Shown: positions 49,564 to 58,624, counted from the stretch's first letter. The stretch is 64,000 nt of DNA from Hymenobacter cavernae (GCF_014641455.1 NZ_BMHT01000006.1:62001-126000), one strand, 5' to 3'. Notes: generated by a model from the sequence alone, not told the origin. Program-made: numbers and translations.

Positions 49564-50955
49564 TTAAGCTCGATGACTTGCTTCACTACTTCGCTCCTCG
49601 GCTACTGCTTCTACTGCTGCCGCGAATTGCCGCCCACGGTCTTCGTAATTTTTAAATAAATCGAAGCTGGCGCAGGCGGGCGAGAGCAACACTACATCGC
49701 CGGGCTGGGCTAGCTCGACGGCACGGCGCACGGCGGTTTCCACGCTTTGCGTTTCCTCCAAATGCGGCACTACCTCGCCGAACGACGCCTTCAGCTTTTC
49801 ATTATCTACTCCCAGGCAAATAAGCGCCTTCACACGGGCCTTGGCTAGGGAAATCAGTGAGGTATAATCGTTGCCCTTGTCGGTGCCGCCGGCAATCCAG
49901 ATAATAGGCTGCTTAATGCCGTCCAGCGCATACCACGCGGCTTCCACGTTGGTTGCTTTAGAATCGTTGATAAAACGAGCGCCGTTTATTTCCCCCACAG
50001 GTTGGAGGCGGTGGTCGGCGTTACGGAAGGTACCTAGGGCCACTTCTATCATCGCTGGCTGCACGCCGGCAGCGCGGGCCGCCAGCACAGCAGCCAGGGT
50101 ATTCTGACGATTGTGCTGGCCGATAAGCGACGACGCGGCCGTACTCAAATGCACATCGTCGTCGGTGCGTACGGCCGACATGGGCAGGCATAGCTCCTGC
50201 TCGGCGCAGTAATAGCCTGCCAGTTGGTAATCGGGACGCTTGTGCAGACTGAAGGGCAATAACGTTGCTTCGCAGAACACGGCCTGGAAGTACTTCTGAA
50301 TCACCGCATCGTCGGCGTTGTAGATGAAGAAGTCCTCTGCTCCATCTAGGTTCTTGGCGATGCGCAACTTGGCCTGGGCATAGCTCTCCATCGAGTAGCC
50401 GTAGCGGTCGAGGTGATCGGGCGTGATGTTGAGCAGCACCGCAATCCAGGGCCGGAACTCGTAAGTATCATCGAGCTGGAAGCTGCTTAGCTCCACCACG
50501 TAGTACTCGTGCTTGTCTTCCAGTACTTGCTCAGCCAGGGAATAACCCACGTTGCCCGCCAGGCCCACCTTGTATCCTGCTTCTTTGAGCAAGTGATAGG
50601 TGAGCAGCGTAGTTGTGGTTTTGCCGTTCGTACCCGTGATGCAGATGCACTTGGCCTGCGTGTAGCGGCCGGCAAACTCGATTTCGGAAATAATCGGAAT
50701 CTGCTTTTCGCGCAAAGCTTGAATGACAGGCGCTTTCTCCGGAATACCGGGACTTTTGATGACTTCGTCAGCCGTCAGAATCTCGTCCAGCGTGTGCATA
50801 TTTTCCTCGAAGCGGATACCGGCTTTGGTTAGCTTCTCCTTATATATAGGCTGGATCGGGCTGCGGTCGGACACGAACACGTCGTGGCCTTTCGCCTGCG
50901 CCAGCAGCGCCGCTCCTACTCCACTTTCGGCCGCACCTAGGATTATAATCTTCAT
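49564..50955 (-). CDS. murD: UDP-N-acetylmuramoyl-L-alanine-D-glutamate ligase
   Basis: A 463-residue cytosolic Mur ligase adding D-Glu. IIILGAAESGVGAALLAQ is the N-terminal binding fold, CICITGTNGKTTTTLLTYHL the ATP loop, and NDSKATNVEAAWYALDGIKQ the D-N-S-K-A-T-N signature of MurD. LLSPACASFDLFKNYEDRG is the C-terminal Ser/Phe motif. The start lies 125 bases after mraY across a CGCAGA-type palindrome. Confidence 0.97.
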   Translation of the reverse strand: MKIIILGAAESGVGAALLAQAKGHDVFVSDRSPIQPIYKEKLTKAGIRFEENMHTLDEILTADEVIKSPGIPEKAPVIQALREKQIPIISEIEFAGRYTQAKCICITGTNGKTTTTLLTYHLLKEAGYKVGLAGNVGYSLAEQVLEDKHEYYVVELSSFQLDDTYEFRPWIAVLLNITPDHLDRYGYSMESYAQAKLRIAKNLDGAEDFFIYNADDAVIQKYFQAVFCEATLLPFSLHKRPDYQLAGYYCAEQELCLPMSAVRTDDDVHLSTAASSLIGQHNRQNTLAAVLAARAAGVQPAMIEVALGTFRNADHRLQPVGEINGARFINDSKATNVEAAWYALDGIKQPIIWIAGGTDKGNDYTSLISLAKARVKALICLGVDNEKLKASFGEVVPHLEETQSVETAVRRAVELAQPGDVVLLSPACASFDLFKNYEDRGRQFAAAVEAVAEERSSEASHRA

Positions 50956-50970
50956 ATTTATCGTTCAGAA

Positions 50971-51078
50971 GTTTTTAGCCCGCAGAGGGCGCAGTGATTT
51001 CGCAGAAGACGCAGAGGCTGTTCTAGAACGACTCAGCGCCCTCTGCGTTAAACACTGCGTCTTCTGCGGGCTAAAAAC
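50971..51078. repeat. CGCAGA-type interleaved palindrome between mraY and murD
   Basis: GTTTTTAGCCCGCAGA (50971) pairs with TCTGCGGGCTAAAAAC at the other end (to 51078). Inside, CGCAGAGGGCGC (50981-50992) pairs with GCGCCCTCTGCG (51036-51047), and CGCAGAAGACGCAG (51001-51014) pairs with CTGCGTCTTCTGCG (51055-51068). The arms are interleaved, so alternative hairpins are possible. Confidence 0.85.
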
Positions 51079-51080
51079 CA

Positions 51081-52301
51081 TTAGCGTAGTTTTAAAGTCA
51101 CAAGCGTTAATACCGCCAGCATGATCCCCACAATCCAGAAGCGCGACACGATTTTGGACTCGTGATAACCTAGCTTTTGGTAGTGGTGGTGCAAGGGCGA
51201 CATGCGCAGCAAGCGGCGACCCTCGCCGTACTTCCGTTTCGTGTATTTGAAGTAGCTGACCTGCACCATTACCGACAGGTTTTCAATCAAAAACACCCCG
51301 CACAGAATCGGAATCAGCAGCTCTTTGCGCACAATCAGAGCCAGCACCGCGATGATGCCGCCGATGGCCAGCGAGCCGGTGTCGCCCATAAATACCTGGG
51401 CCGGATAGCTGTTGTACCAGAGAAATCCGACACAAGCCCCGACAAAGGCGGTACAGAAAATCACCAGCTCCCCGGAGTTGGGGATATACATAATATCCAG
51501 ATAATCAGCCAGAATCGAGTTACCACTCACGAAAGCAAAAATTGCCAGCGTGATACCAATGATGGCCGAAGTGCCAGCCGCTAGGCCATCCAAGCCGTCG
51601 GTGATGTTGGCGCCGTTGCTGACGGCCGTGATGATGAGAATGACAATGGGAATGTAGAGGAAGCTGTAGAGCCCGTTGAAATATGGCCCTGCGTATTGGA
51701 ACAGGTTGCCGTAGTTTAGCTCGTTGTTCTTGGCGAAGGGGATAGTCGTAATCATCAGCTTCACGTCCTGGTACACCGTGCTGGCATCCACGGCCGAGAG
51801 CTGGCCGCTGGGCAATAGGTATTGACGAACCGTAACGTCGTTCGAGAAAAACAGCACCCAGCCAACCGTAATACCTAGGCCCACCTGACCGAGCACCTTG
51901 AAGCGGCCCGCGAGACCTTCCTTATCCTTCTTTACTACCTTAATATAATCGTCGAGGAAGCCGATCAGACCTAGCCAGATTGTGCTCAGTATCATCAAGA
52001 CGATGTAGATATTATCGAGCTTGGCAAACAGCAGCACGGGTACCAGGATGGCGAGCAAGATGATGAGGCCGCCCATCGTGGGCGTGCCTTTCTTCTCCAT
52101 CTGGCCCTGCAAACCTAGGTCGCGGATACTCTCTCCCACCTGCTTGCGCTGGAGAATGCGAATTAGATTTTTGCCGAAAACCTGCGCAATGAGCAGCGAG
52201 GTAATAACCGCCATGGCGGCCCGAAACGAAATAAACTGAAACACACCCGCGCCCGGGATGTGATAGTGTTTGTAGAGGTACGTGAAAAGGTAATAAAGCA
52301 T
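51081..52301 (-). CDS. mraY: Phospho-N-acetylmuramoyl-pentapeptide transferase
   Basis: A 406-residue membrane enzyme that makes lipid I from UDP-MurNAc-pentapeptide and undecaprenyl phosphate. KKGTPTMGGLIILLA, LIGFLDDYIKVVKKDKEGL with the Asp pair, NGANITDGLDGLAAG and RMSPLHHHYQKLGYHESKIV with the HHH motif are all diagnostic. About ten membrane segments fit the family. The start (MLYYLFTYLYKHYHIPGAGV) is of the Bacteroidota type. A 111-base spacer separates it from murE. Confidence 0.97.
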   Translation of the reverse strand: MLYYLFTYLYKHYHIPGAGVFQFISFRAAMAVITSLLIAQVFGKNLIRILQRKQVGESIRDLGLQGQMEKKGTPTMGGLIILLAILVPVLLFAKLDNIYIVLMILSTIWLGLIGFLDDYIKVVKKDKEGLAGRFKVLGQVGLGITVGWVLFFSNDVTVRQYLLPSGQLSAVDASTVYQDVKLMITTIPFAKNNELNYGNLFQYAGPYFNGLYSFLYIPIVILIITAVSNGANITDGLDGLAAGTSAIIGITLAIFAFVSGNSILADYLDIMYIPNSGELVIFCTAFVGACVGFLWYNSYPAQVFMGDTGSLAIGGIIAVLALIVRKELLIPILCGVFLIENLSVMVQVSYFKYTKRKYGEGRRLLRMSPLHHHYQKLGYHESKIVSRFWIVGIMLAVLTLVTLKLR

Positions 52302-52413
52302 GGGCGCAGCGGTCAGCAGGTAGCAGTTGAGATTATTCCAAACTGCAAAGATTCCGTTTTTTGGATTGCGGTCAACTGTTGTCTTTTTAAGGGTTTTTGG
52401 CTAGGTCGGCGAA

Positions 52414-53901
52414 TTATTTCCCTAGTAAATCGAACATTTCCTGCAAAACCTGTTTGTCGTCGAAGCTTGTCCGGACGCCTTTTATCTCCTGGTAGGTTTC
52501 GTGGCCCTTGCCCGCTACCAGCACAATGTCGCCGGGTTGGGCCAAAGCACACGCCGTTTTGATAGCCTCGCGCCGATCTGGAATGGTGAGCACCTTACCT
52601 AGGTCTTGGGCCGCCACGCCGGCCTGCATCTGGGCCAGAATGTCGTTTGGGTCTTCGAAGCGCGGATTGTCGGAGGTGAGCACCACGCGGTTGGAGCCTT
52701 TCACAGCCAGGTCGGCCATGATGGGCCGCTTCGCGGCGTCGCGGTTGCCGCCGCAGCCTACTACCGTAATCACCTGCTGGCTAGGCTGCCGAATCTGTGC
52801 GATGGTGCTAAGCACATTTTCCAGCGCGTCGGGCGTGTGCGCGTAGTCGACAATGCCGGTCACGCGGGTTTTCGCCGATACCGTTGGCTCGAAGCGGCCC
52901 GGCGCCGACGTCAGCCCCGACAGAATCGTGAGTACCTCGGTTGCGTCTTCGCCCAGCAGCACGGCGGCCCCATACACGGCCAGCAGGTTGTAGGCGTTGA
53001 ATACGCCAATAAGGCGAAACTGCACATCCTGGCCGTTGATTTCGAGGTGGAGGCCGTGCACCGCGTTTTCCACGAGCCGGGCGCGGAAAGTAGCCAGGCT
53101 TCGCAGCGAGTACGTTTCGCGGCGGGCGGCGGTGTTTTGCAGCATTACCATGCCGCGCTTGTCGTCGGCGTTGGTGAGGGCAAACGCCGTTTTGCGCAGG
53201 CTATCGAAGAAGCCCTTTTTGGCCTTCAGGTACTCATCGAACGTGCCGTGATAGTCGAGGTGGTCGTGGGTGAGATTGGTGAAAATACCGCCCGCAAACT
53301 GCAACCCTGTCACGCGGTGCTGCACCACGGCATGCGAGCTGACCTCCATAAAGGTGTGCGTGCAACCCGCCTGCACCATTTGCGCCAGCAAGGCATTCAG
53401 GCGGATGGCATCGGGGGTAGTGTGCGTAGCGGGTACTACCTCCTCGTCAATCTGGTTTTGTACCGTGCTCAGTAGGCCTACGTGGTAACCTAGCTCCCGG
53501 AACAGCTTGTGCAGCAGCGTGGCACAGGTGGTTTTGCCATTGGTGCCGGTCACGCCTACCAGCTTGAGTTTCTTGGAAGGATGATCGTAGAAAGCCGCGG
53601 CCATGTGAGCCATAGCTTCGGCGCTGTCCGGCACCCGCACGTAGGTTGTGCCGGAGGCTAGATCAGCTGGCACTTCCTCACAAACGACTACCGCCGCACC
53701 CTGCGCTACAGCTTTCGCAATAAACTGATGCCCATCGGTTTGGACCCCGCGCAGAGCGAAGAAGGCTAGCTCCGGCGCGGCCTGGCGCGAGTCGAGCGTG
53801 AGGCCACTGACGAGGGCCTCCGCCGGTCCATGCTGCTCCAGCACCGTGACAGCGGCCAGCAAATCGGAAAGTGGGCGGGTGATGGGTGGTATGGTAGACA
53901 A
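52414..53901 (-). CDS. murE: UDP-MurNAc-tripeptide synthetase (meso-diaminopimelate type)
   Basis: A 495-residue Mur ligase adding the third amino acid. GVTGTNGKTTCATLLHKLF is the P-loop and YAHTPDALENVLSTI the central ligase motif. VVLTSDNPRFEDPNDI contains D-N-P-R, the residues that select meso-diaminopimelate. The peptide cross-link is therefore probably of the Gram-negative DAP type. The stop lies near mraY and the start is about 70 bases after ftsI. Confidence 0.97.
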   Translation of the reverse strand: MSTIPPITRPLSDLLAAVTVLEQHGPAEALVSGLTLDSRQAAPELAFFALRGVQTDGHQFIAKAVAQGAAVVVCEEVPADLASGTTYVRVPDSAEAMAHMAAAFYDHPSKKLKLVGVTGTNGKTTCATLLHKLFRELGYHVGLLSTVQNQIDEEVVPATHTTPDAIRLNALLAQMVQAGCTHTFMEVSSHAVVQHRVTGLQFAGGIFTNLTHDHLDYHGTFDEYLKAKKGFFDSLRKTAFALTNADDKRGMVMLQNTAARRETYSLRSLATFRARLVENAVHGLHLEINGQDVQFRLIGVFNAYNLLAVYGAAVLLGEDATEVLTILSGLTSAPGRFEPTVSAKTRVTGIVDYAHTPDALENVLSTIAQIRQPSQQVITVVGCGGNRDAAKRPIMADLAVKGSNRVVLTSDNPRFEDPNDILAQMQAGVAAQDLGKVLTIPDRREAIKTACALAQPGDIVLVAGKGHETYQEIKGVRTSFDDKQVLQEMFDLLGK

Positions 53902-53974
53902 GACGAGTGAAGGTTATTTTGAAGCTGTTAGCTTTCAGGCAATTGCTATCAGCCAGTAGCTAATAGCTCTATTA
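53902..53974. repeat. Short AGCTATTAGC-type repeat in the murE-ftsI spacer
   Basis: GCTGTTAGCTTTCAGGCAAT and CAGCCAGTAGCTAATAGCTC form an imperfect hairpin of TTAGC/GCTAA words. No gene is present. Confidence 0.5.
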
Positions 53975-56290
53975 TTAGGCTTTTGCTTTTGACAGCGGCG
54001 TCTGTACGGTGAGTTGCTTTGGAGCTTTTGACTTAGGCGAAGGTTTCGCGGCCGTCTTAGCACTAGCCTCCATCGAGGGCATTACTAACTTATTACCAGC
54101 TAGGTGCGCCGGAGTCTCCGCAGGCGGCGTGGTCGGAATTACGATGGTGGGCGTCGACCCAATGGGCGCCAGTTCCAGCATAACCACGGAACCACGTCGA
54201 ACGGGACTCCCGGCTGCTATCGACTGCCGCTGTACGCGGCCGGTACCTAGGGCACGCACCCGCAGCCCGCGGTTTTCGAGCAGAAACAGGGCATCCCGTA
54301 GCGTCAGACCTTGTACGTTCGGCACGCGACCCGGCCGAACAGCTGCCGACTGCCACGTCAGCGACTTCGCGCCGGAGTCGGATGAAGTAGTAGCCCGTAC
54401 CCAGTCGTCGCCCTCGGCCCGCGAGTGAGTGCTGACACCTAGCTGTTGGCACACTTCCATCAGCTCGTCCTGCATCCCGGCTTTCACCATCGGTACGTGC
54501 GACTTGTTCACCGGAGCGCGTGCCAGCAGCGGCCGTTGGCTGGCGGCGTCGCGGGCCATGGCTTTATCGGCCACTTCGCGGAAAATCGGTGCCGCTACCT
54601 GCGCCCCCGACCAGTTGCCGCGCTTCGGCGAATCGACCACTACAATGCAGCTGTACTTGGGCTTATTAGCCGGGAAATAGCCGCAGAAGCTGGTGGAGTA
54701 CATTTTGGTGTACTGCCCGTTTTTAAATTTCCAGGCCGTACCGGTTTTACCCGCAATCGAGTAGTCGGGTGTGCGGATAGCACGGGCAGTACCTTCTACC
54801 ACCACGCCTTCCAGCATGGCGCGCAGCTTCGTCAGCGTTTCGTCAGAGCAGATTTTCGGAATCAGCACTTTCGGCTCGTAGTGTTCCAGCACCTGCCCAT
54901 TCTGCTTGATTTCCTTCACAATCATCGGCTGTACCTTCACACCGTTGTTGGCGATGGAGTTGTAGAAGGCCAGCGTCTGCAAGGGAGCTAGCTTCAGCTC
55001 GTAGCCGATGCACATGGTAGTGAGCGACGTACGACTCCACGAGCGGTCCGTAGGATCTTTAATGTAAGGCCTAGCTTCACCAGACATCTGAAAACCGAGG
55101 GGCTTATTCAGGCCAAACTTCTTCAGATACTCGGCGTAGCGCTCGGGCTTTTTGTTGAACTCCCGGTCAGTGAGCACGGCCACCCCGATGTTGGAAGAAA
55201 CTTCCACCACTTGCTTCACCGAAATCTTGCCGTAGGCGTGCGTATCGGTTTTCACCGCGCCACCAATGCGCATCGAGCCGGAGCGGCCGGTGTTCACCGT
55301 ATCGTCGAGCTGAATACTGGGGTTCTCTTCAAACAGCGCCATCATGGAAGCTAGCTTGAACGTTGAGCCCGGCTCGGTGCGCCCTTGGTCGGCGAAGGCG
55401 TAGTTATAGTCTTCGCGGTACACGCCGTCGGCCACCTTACCTAGGTTTGCCACCGCCTTGATTTCGCCGGTCTGCACTTCCATCAGAATCACGCAGCCAT
55501 ATTGGGCATCGTTCTGCACCAACGACTTATAAAGCGCATTCTCGGCTACGTCTTGCAGGTTAATGTCCAGCGTTGTCTGGATGTCGTAGCCGGGTTGGGG
55601 CTTTACTTCGGTGCCGTCGTAAATCGGTTTATTGCCGCCGGGCAGGCGCTCAAACAGCGCTTCGCCGTCTTTGCCAGCCAGGTAGCGGTTGTAGGTAAAC
55701 TCCAGACCTGCACCATTCTTATCTTCGTTCAGGAAACCAACGGTGCGCTGCGCCAGCCCGCCAAACGGCCGGAAGCGCTTGTCTACTTTCTCGAAAATAA
55801 CGCCGCCTTTGTTCTTACCGGCCCGAAAAATAGGCCACGCGGAAAGCATCTTTTTCTCCTGATAATTGATCTGCCGCGAGTTGAGGCGCAGATATCGCAG
55901 GCCCGGATTCTTCGCCCGCTTGGCATTTACTAAGCGCCGACGGTATTCCTGCTGCGAACGGTCACCGAAGAAGCGCGACAGCAGCAGCGCCAACGAATCG
56001 ACGCCCCCGCGGAAGACCTTTTCATCTACCACGCTCGGGTCCCAGGCCACCCGGTAGAACGGCAGCGAGGTGGCCATCATACTCTTGCCGTCGTCGGCCA
56101 GGATGTTGCCGCGCGTGGCGAACACCGGTTGGTACACCACCCGGCGCTCCTGCTCCAGGGCGCGCCACTTCTCCCCTTCCTTAAATTGAATGCGCGACAC
56201 CTTCCAGATAATGGCCGCCGAAAACAGGCAGACACCTAGGAAAGCTAGGCGTACGCGCGTGACAATCGCCTTCTTAACGTTTCCTTTCAT
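53975..56290 (-). CDS. ftsI: Division-specific transpeptidase (PBP2b/FtsI) with PASTA domain
   Basis: A 771-residue class B penicillin-binding protein. An N-terminal membrane segment (RVRLAFLGVCLFSAAIIWKV) leads to a dimerisation region and the transpeptidase domain. The catalytic motifs are STFK (Ser309 in EPGSTFKLASM), S-S-N (VVEVSSNIGVA) and K-T-G (SIAGKTGTAWKF). A single PASTA domain (VPNVQGLTLRDALFLLENRG) ends before a basic Ala/Pro/Lys-rich tail. The start overlaps ftsL; 56290 and 56296 are both possible. PASTA on FtsI is known in this phylum. Confidence 0.95.
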   Translation of the reverse strand: MKGNVKKAIVTRVRLAFLGVCLFSAAIIWKVSRIQFKEGEKWRALEQERRVVYQPVFATRGNILADDGKSMMATSLPFYRVAWDPSVVDEKVFRGGVDSLALLLSRFFGDRSQQEYRRRLVNAKRAKNPGLRYLRLNSRQINYQEKKMLSAWPIFRAGKNKGGVIFEKVDKRFRPFGGLAQRTVGFLNEDKNGAGLEFTYNRYLAGKDGEALFERLPGGNKPIYDGTEVKPQPGYDIQTTLDINLQDVAENALYKSLVQNDAQYGCVILMEVQTGEIKAVANLGKVADGVYREDYNYAFADQGRTEPGSTFKLASMMALFEENPSIQLDDTVNTGRSGSMRIGGAVKTDTHAYGKISVKQVVEVSSNIGVAVLTDREFNKKPERYAEYLKKFGLNKPLGFQMSGEARPYIKDPTDRSWSRTSLTTMCIGYELKLAPLQTLAFYNSIANNGVKVQPMIVKEIKQNGQVLEHYEPKVLIPKICSDETLTKLRAMLEGVVVEGTARAIRTPDYSIAGKTGTAWKFKNGQYTKMYSTSFCGYFPANKPKYSCIVVVDSPKRGNWSGAQVAAPIFREVADKAMARDAASQRPLLARAPVNKSHVPMVKAGMQDELMEVCQQLGVSTHSRAEGDDWVRATTSSDSGAKSLTWQSAAVRPGRVPNVQGLTLRDALFLLENRGLRVRALGTGRVQRQSIAAGSPVRRGSVVMLELAPIGSTPTIVIPTTPPAETPAHLAGNKLVMPSMEASAKTAAKPSPKSKAPKQLTVQTPLSKAKA

Positions 56291-56996
56291 TACCATGAGC
56301 TGCGGAATGATTGGATGAGTGAGTGGTAGTAGTTTCCGGCTGATCGACGTCGATAACATCGGCGGTAGGCGCGGGCGGCCCGGCCTCGGTGATGGTAGCA
56401 TCGGCCGGCGGCGCTACGGTGGCCAATGAATCAGCCCTGGCTCTGGCAGCAATTGAATCGGCCGTCAGCAGGGGCACCATGTCCAGGGAAGCTTCATCCA
56501 GGCGACCGGCCGGCACGCTGATGCGGAAAGGCGGCGAGGAGCTTTCCACTAAGCCATAAGCCGCCACTTTGCGGGCCACCTCGCTCTGCTTGCTAGCCTC
56601 CATGTAGTCGGCTGATAGCGTGGTATAGTCAGCGCGCAAATCTTCTGTCTCCAACTTGATCTTCTGGATATTACGGTTCATGCGGTACGCGTAGTGTGTG
56701 TTGCCGATGTACACCAGCGTCAGAAACATAATGAACAGCACATGCGGCAGGTAGCGCACCGGCAAACCCTCCCGAAACAGCCCATCCATCCGGGTCAGGC
56801 GGTCGAGCAGCGTGAACACGCTCCAGGAGCTACGCGGCTCGCGCTCCGGCCGGGGCTCGGGCGCAGATTTTGGCTCCGGCTTTGGCGTCGGCTCGGGGGC
56901 GGGCTGATGCACCGGCTCCGGCACAACGGCTACTACCTCGCGCGGCACATTCGCGCGGGGCTTCGTAACAGGTGGTTTGATGGTATTCAGAGCCAT
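56274..56996 (-). CDS. ftsL: FtsL-like divisome protein with Pro-rich N-terminus
   Basis: A 240-residue protein, longer than the usual 90-130-residue FtsL. Its N-terminal third (PEPVHQPAPEPTPKPEPKSA) is a Pro/Glu/Lys stretch, presumably cytoplasmic. One membrane segment (LPHVLFIMFLTLVYIGNTHY) is followed by a coiled-coil (MNRNIQKIKLETEDLRADYT) and an Ala/Pro/Asp-rich tail. Identity rests on gene order (rsmH-ftsL-ftsI) and topology, since FtsL sequence is weakly conserved. It overlaps ftsI by 17 bases, so the two are coupled. Confidence 0.8.
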   Translation of the reverse strand: MALNTIKPPVTKPRANVPREVVAVVPEPVHQPAPEPTPKPEPKSAPEPRPEREPRSSWSVFTLLDRLTRMDGLFREGLPVRYLPHVLFIMFLTLVYIGNTHYAYRMNRNIQKIKLETEDLRADYTTLSADYMEASKQSEVARKVAAYGLVESSSPPFRISVPAGRLDEASLDMVPLLTADSIAARARADSLATVAPPADATITEAGPPAPTADVIDVDQPETTTTHSSNHSAAHGNERKR

Positions 56997-57139
56997 AAGT
57001 TTTTTCAATGTGCAGTGAGCAATTAGCAATCAACAGAGACCAAGTACCGAAGCTCAGCAGGCTGGATAGCTTGAGTCAAAGCCAATCTTCGCTGCTGTTT
57101 CACAGCCGACTTTTGAAGATCATTGTTCATTGCTCATTC
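56997..57139. repeat. ATTGTTCATTGCTCATT-type repeat in the rsmH-ftsL spacer
   Basis: GTGCAGTGAGCAATTAGCAA (from about 57009) faces ATTGTTCATTGCTCATTCTT (to about 57149, inside the very end of rsmH). The two form an imperfect inverted pair like the one in the sdhA-sdhB spacer. Confidence 0.7.
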
Positions 57140-58072
57140 TTAATTGTTCATTGTTTTAACTGCTATCCGCAGCTTGGCGCTGCGGGCGCGGCTGTTTGCG
57201 GCCACTTCCGCCGCCGAAGCTTCGATAGGCTTGCGCGTGATGACTTCGAAGGGAGTGTGCGTATGTCCGTAAAAATCTTTTTCGGCTTCGCCGAAGAACT
57301 TGCCTTTGGCCATGAAGTTCTTCACCAGCCGGTCTTCGAGCGAATGATAGCTCATCACCACCAGTCGGCCGCCGGGCCGCAGCACTTGCGCCGTTTGCTG
57401 AAGCATGTCCTGCAAGGCGCTCATTTCGTCGTTCACCTCAATGCGCAGAGCCTGAAATACTTGGGCCAGGTACTTGTTCTCCTTGCCGCGGGGCATGCAG
57501 CTGGCAATGGCCTGCTTCAATTCCCCAATAGTGCTGATTTGCCGCCCGCGCCGCGCCATCACGACGGCTTTGGCGAGAGTGCGGGCGTTCGTCACTTCCC
57601 CGTACATGCCGAAGATGCGGTGCAAGGCCGCCTCGTCGTAGTCGTTGATCAGGTCGGCGGCGGTTTGCGGGCCTTCCGGGTCCATGCGCATGTCCAGCGG
57701 CCCGTCGAAACGGGTGCTGAAGCCGCGCTCCGGCGTATCAAACTGGTGCGATGACACACCTAGGTCGGCCAACAAACCATCGACGGGCAGCGCACCGAGG
57801 CGGGCCAGTTCCTGGTGCAGGTCGCGGAAGTTGGCGCGGATAAACGTAAACTGCGGCCGGGCTAGCTTAGCCGCTTCACGCTCGGCATCGGCATCCTGGT
57901 CAAAGCTGTAGAGATGGCCGGTGGTGAGGCGCTCCAGCAGCCGGGCCGAATGGCCGCCCCCGCCGAAGGTCACATCCACGTAGCGCCCTTCCGGCTGCAA
58001 GGCTAGCCCTTCCAGACACTCGGCCAGCATCACGGGCCGATGATAGGCGGTATCGTTGAGGTAATCGCTCAT
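57140..58072 (-). CDS. rsmH: 16S rRNA (cytosine(1402)-N(4))-methyltransferase
   Basis: A 310-residue SAM-dependent methyltransferase of the 30S P-site, usual second gene of dcw. DVTFGGGGHSARLLERL is the SAM loop. LLADLGVSSHQFDTPERGFS and ALRIEVNDEMSALQDML are family blocks, and VMSYHSLEDRLVKNFM is near the C-terminus. The start overlaps the mraZ stop by four bases (ATGA). Confidence 0.97.
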   Translation of the reverse strand: MSDYLNDTAYHRPVMLAECLEGLALQPEGRYVDVTFGGGGHSARLLERLTTGHLYSFDQDADAEREAAKLARPQFTFIRANFRDLHQELARLGALPVDGLLADLGVSSHQFDTPERGFSTRFDGPLDMRMDPEGPQTAADLINDYDEAALHRIFGMYGEVTNARTLAKAVVMARRGRQISTIGELKQAIASCMPRGKENKYLAQVFQALRIEVNDEMSALQDMLQQTAQVLRPGGRLVVMSYHSLEDRLVKNFMAKGKFFGEAEKDFYGHTHTPFEVITRKPIEASAAEVAANSRARSAKLRIAVKTMNN

Positions 58073-58542
58073 GCGGCAGCGGAGCCGCCGAGCGGCATAT
58101 CGGTGGAAAGAAACTTCTGGGCCAGCTGCGAGAAGCTTTTCTGGTCTTTGATCAGGAAGGCATCGTAGCGCTCCGGGTCCCAGATTTCGCAGCGGTTGCC
58201 CAGGCCCACGATGATGGCTTCCTTCTCGATACCGGCGTAGCGCAGCATGGTGCGCGGCAGCATAAAGCGCCCAATCGTATCAAGCTCTACCTCGGTCATG
58301 CCGCGGAAGAAGTTGCGCTGAAACTGCCGATACTCCTCGTTGAACTCATCCAGGGCCATCACCTTGTCGTGAATCACGCGCCACGACGAGCTAGGGTACA
58401 AAACCAGGCAGGGCTCAAACCCGCGCACCAGTACAAGCTGGTTGCCTGTCTCCTGCGGCAGACTTGCCTTCACCTTGGCGGGCAGCACCAAGCGCCCTTT
58501 CGGGTCCAGCTTGCACTCGTATTCGCCAGAGAGAAGATTCAT
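58069..58542 (-). CDS. mraZ: Transcriptional regulator MraZ
   Basis: A 157-residue double AbrB-like protein that binds DNA and represses its own dcw operon in species studied. DPKGRLVLPAKVKASL is the first and DTIGRFMLPRTMLRYAG the second D-x-x-G-R-x-x-L-P motif. The start at 58542 (MNLLSGEYECKLDPKGRL) is chosen because the fold begins there, and the longer form to 58605 is rejected. Three TGGT boxes at a 10-bp pitch lie 59-82 bases upstream, which fits autoregulation. First gene of the cluster. Confidence 0.95.
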   Translation of the reverse strand: MNLLSGEYECKLDPKGRLVLPAKVKASLPQETGNQLVLVRGFEPCLVLYPSSSWRVIHDKVMALDEFNEEYRQFQRNFFRGMTEVELDTIGRFMLPRTMLRYAGIEKEAIIVGLGNRCEIWDPERYDAFLIKDQKSFSQLAQKFLSTDMPLGGSAAA

Positions 58543-58571
58543 GCCGGGTGGGCTCAGGTGAGGGATAATAG

Positions 58572-58579
58572 CAAAAGTA
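58572..58579 (-). promoter_or_regulatory. Possible -7 box of the dcw promoter
   Basis: TACTTTTG on the minus strand matches TAnnTTTG 30 bases before the mraZ ATG. A -33 TTTG is not visible at the right distance. That region holds the TGGT boxes instead. Confidence 0.45.
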
Positions 58580-58600
58580 CTCATTGCCCCCGAAAAGCCC

Positions 58601-58624
58601 ACCACGATTTACCATTTTCTACCA
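58601..58624 (-). promoter_or_regulatory. Putative MraZ operator: three TGGT boxes at 10-bp pitch
   Basis: ACCA on the plus strand at 58601-58604, 58611-58614 and 58621-58624 (TGGT on the mraZ strand) are spaced by exactly 10 bp. Studied MraZ proteins bind three G-rich repeats (TGGGN type) at one helical turn. The box sequence differs, so this is inference from spacing and position. Further AGTGG boxes on the plus strand, 10 bp apart, start at 58696 and 58706. Confidence 0.6.

Noticed and set aside
52606..53475. 289-residue frame opposite murE
   Set aside because: Antisense to an essential Mur ligase with intact motifs; no features of its own.
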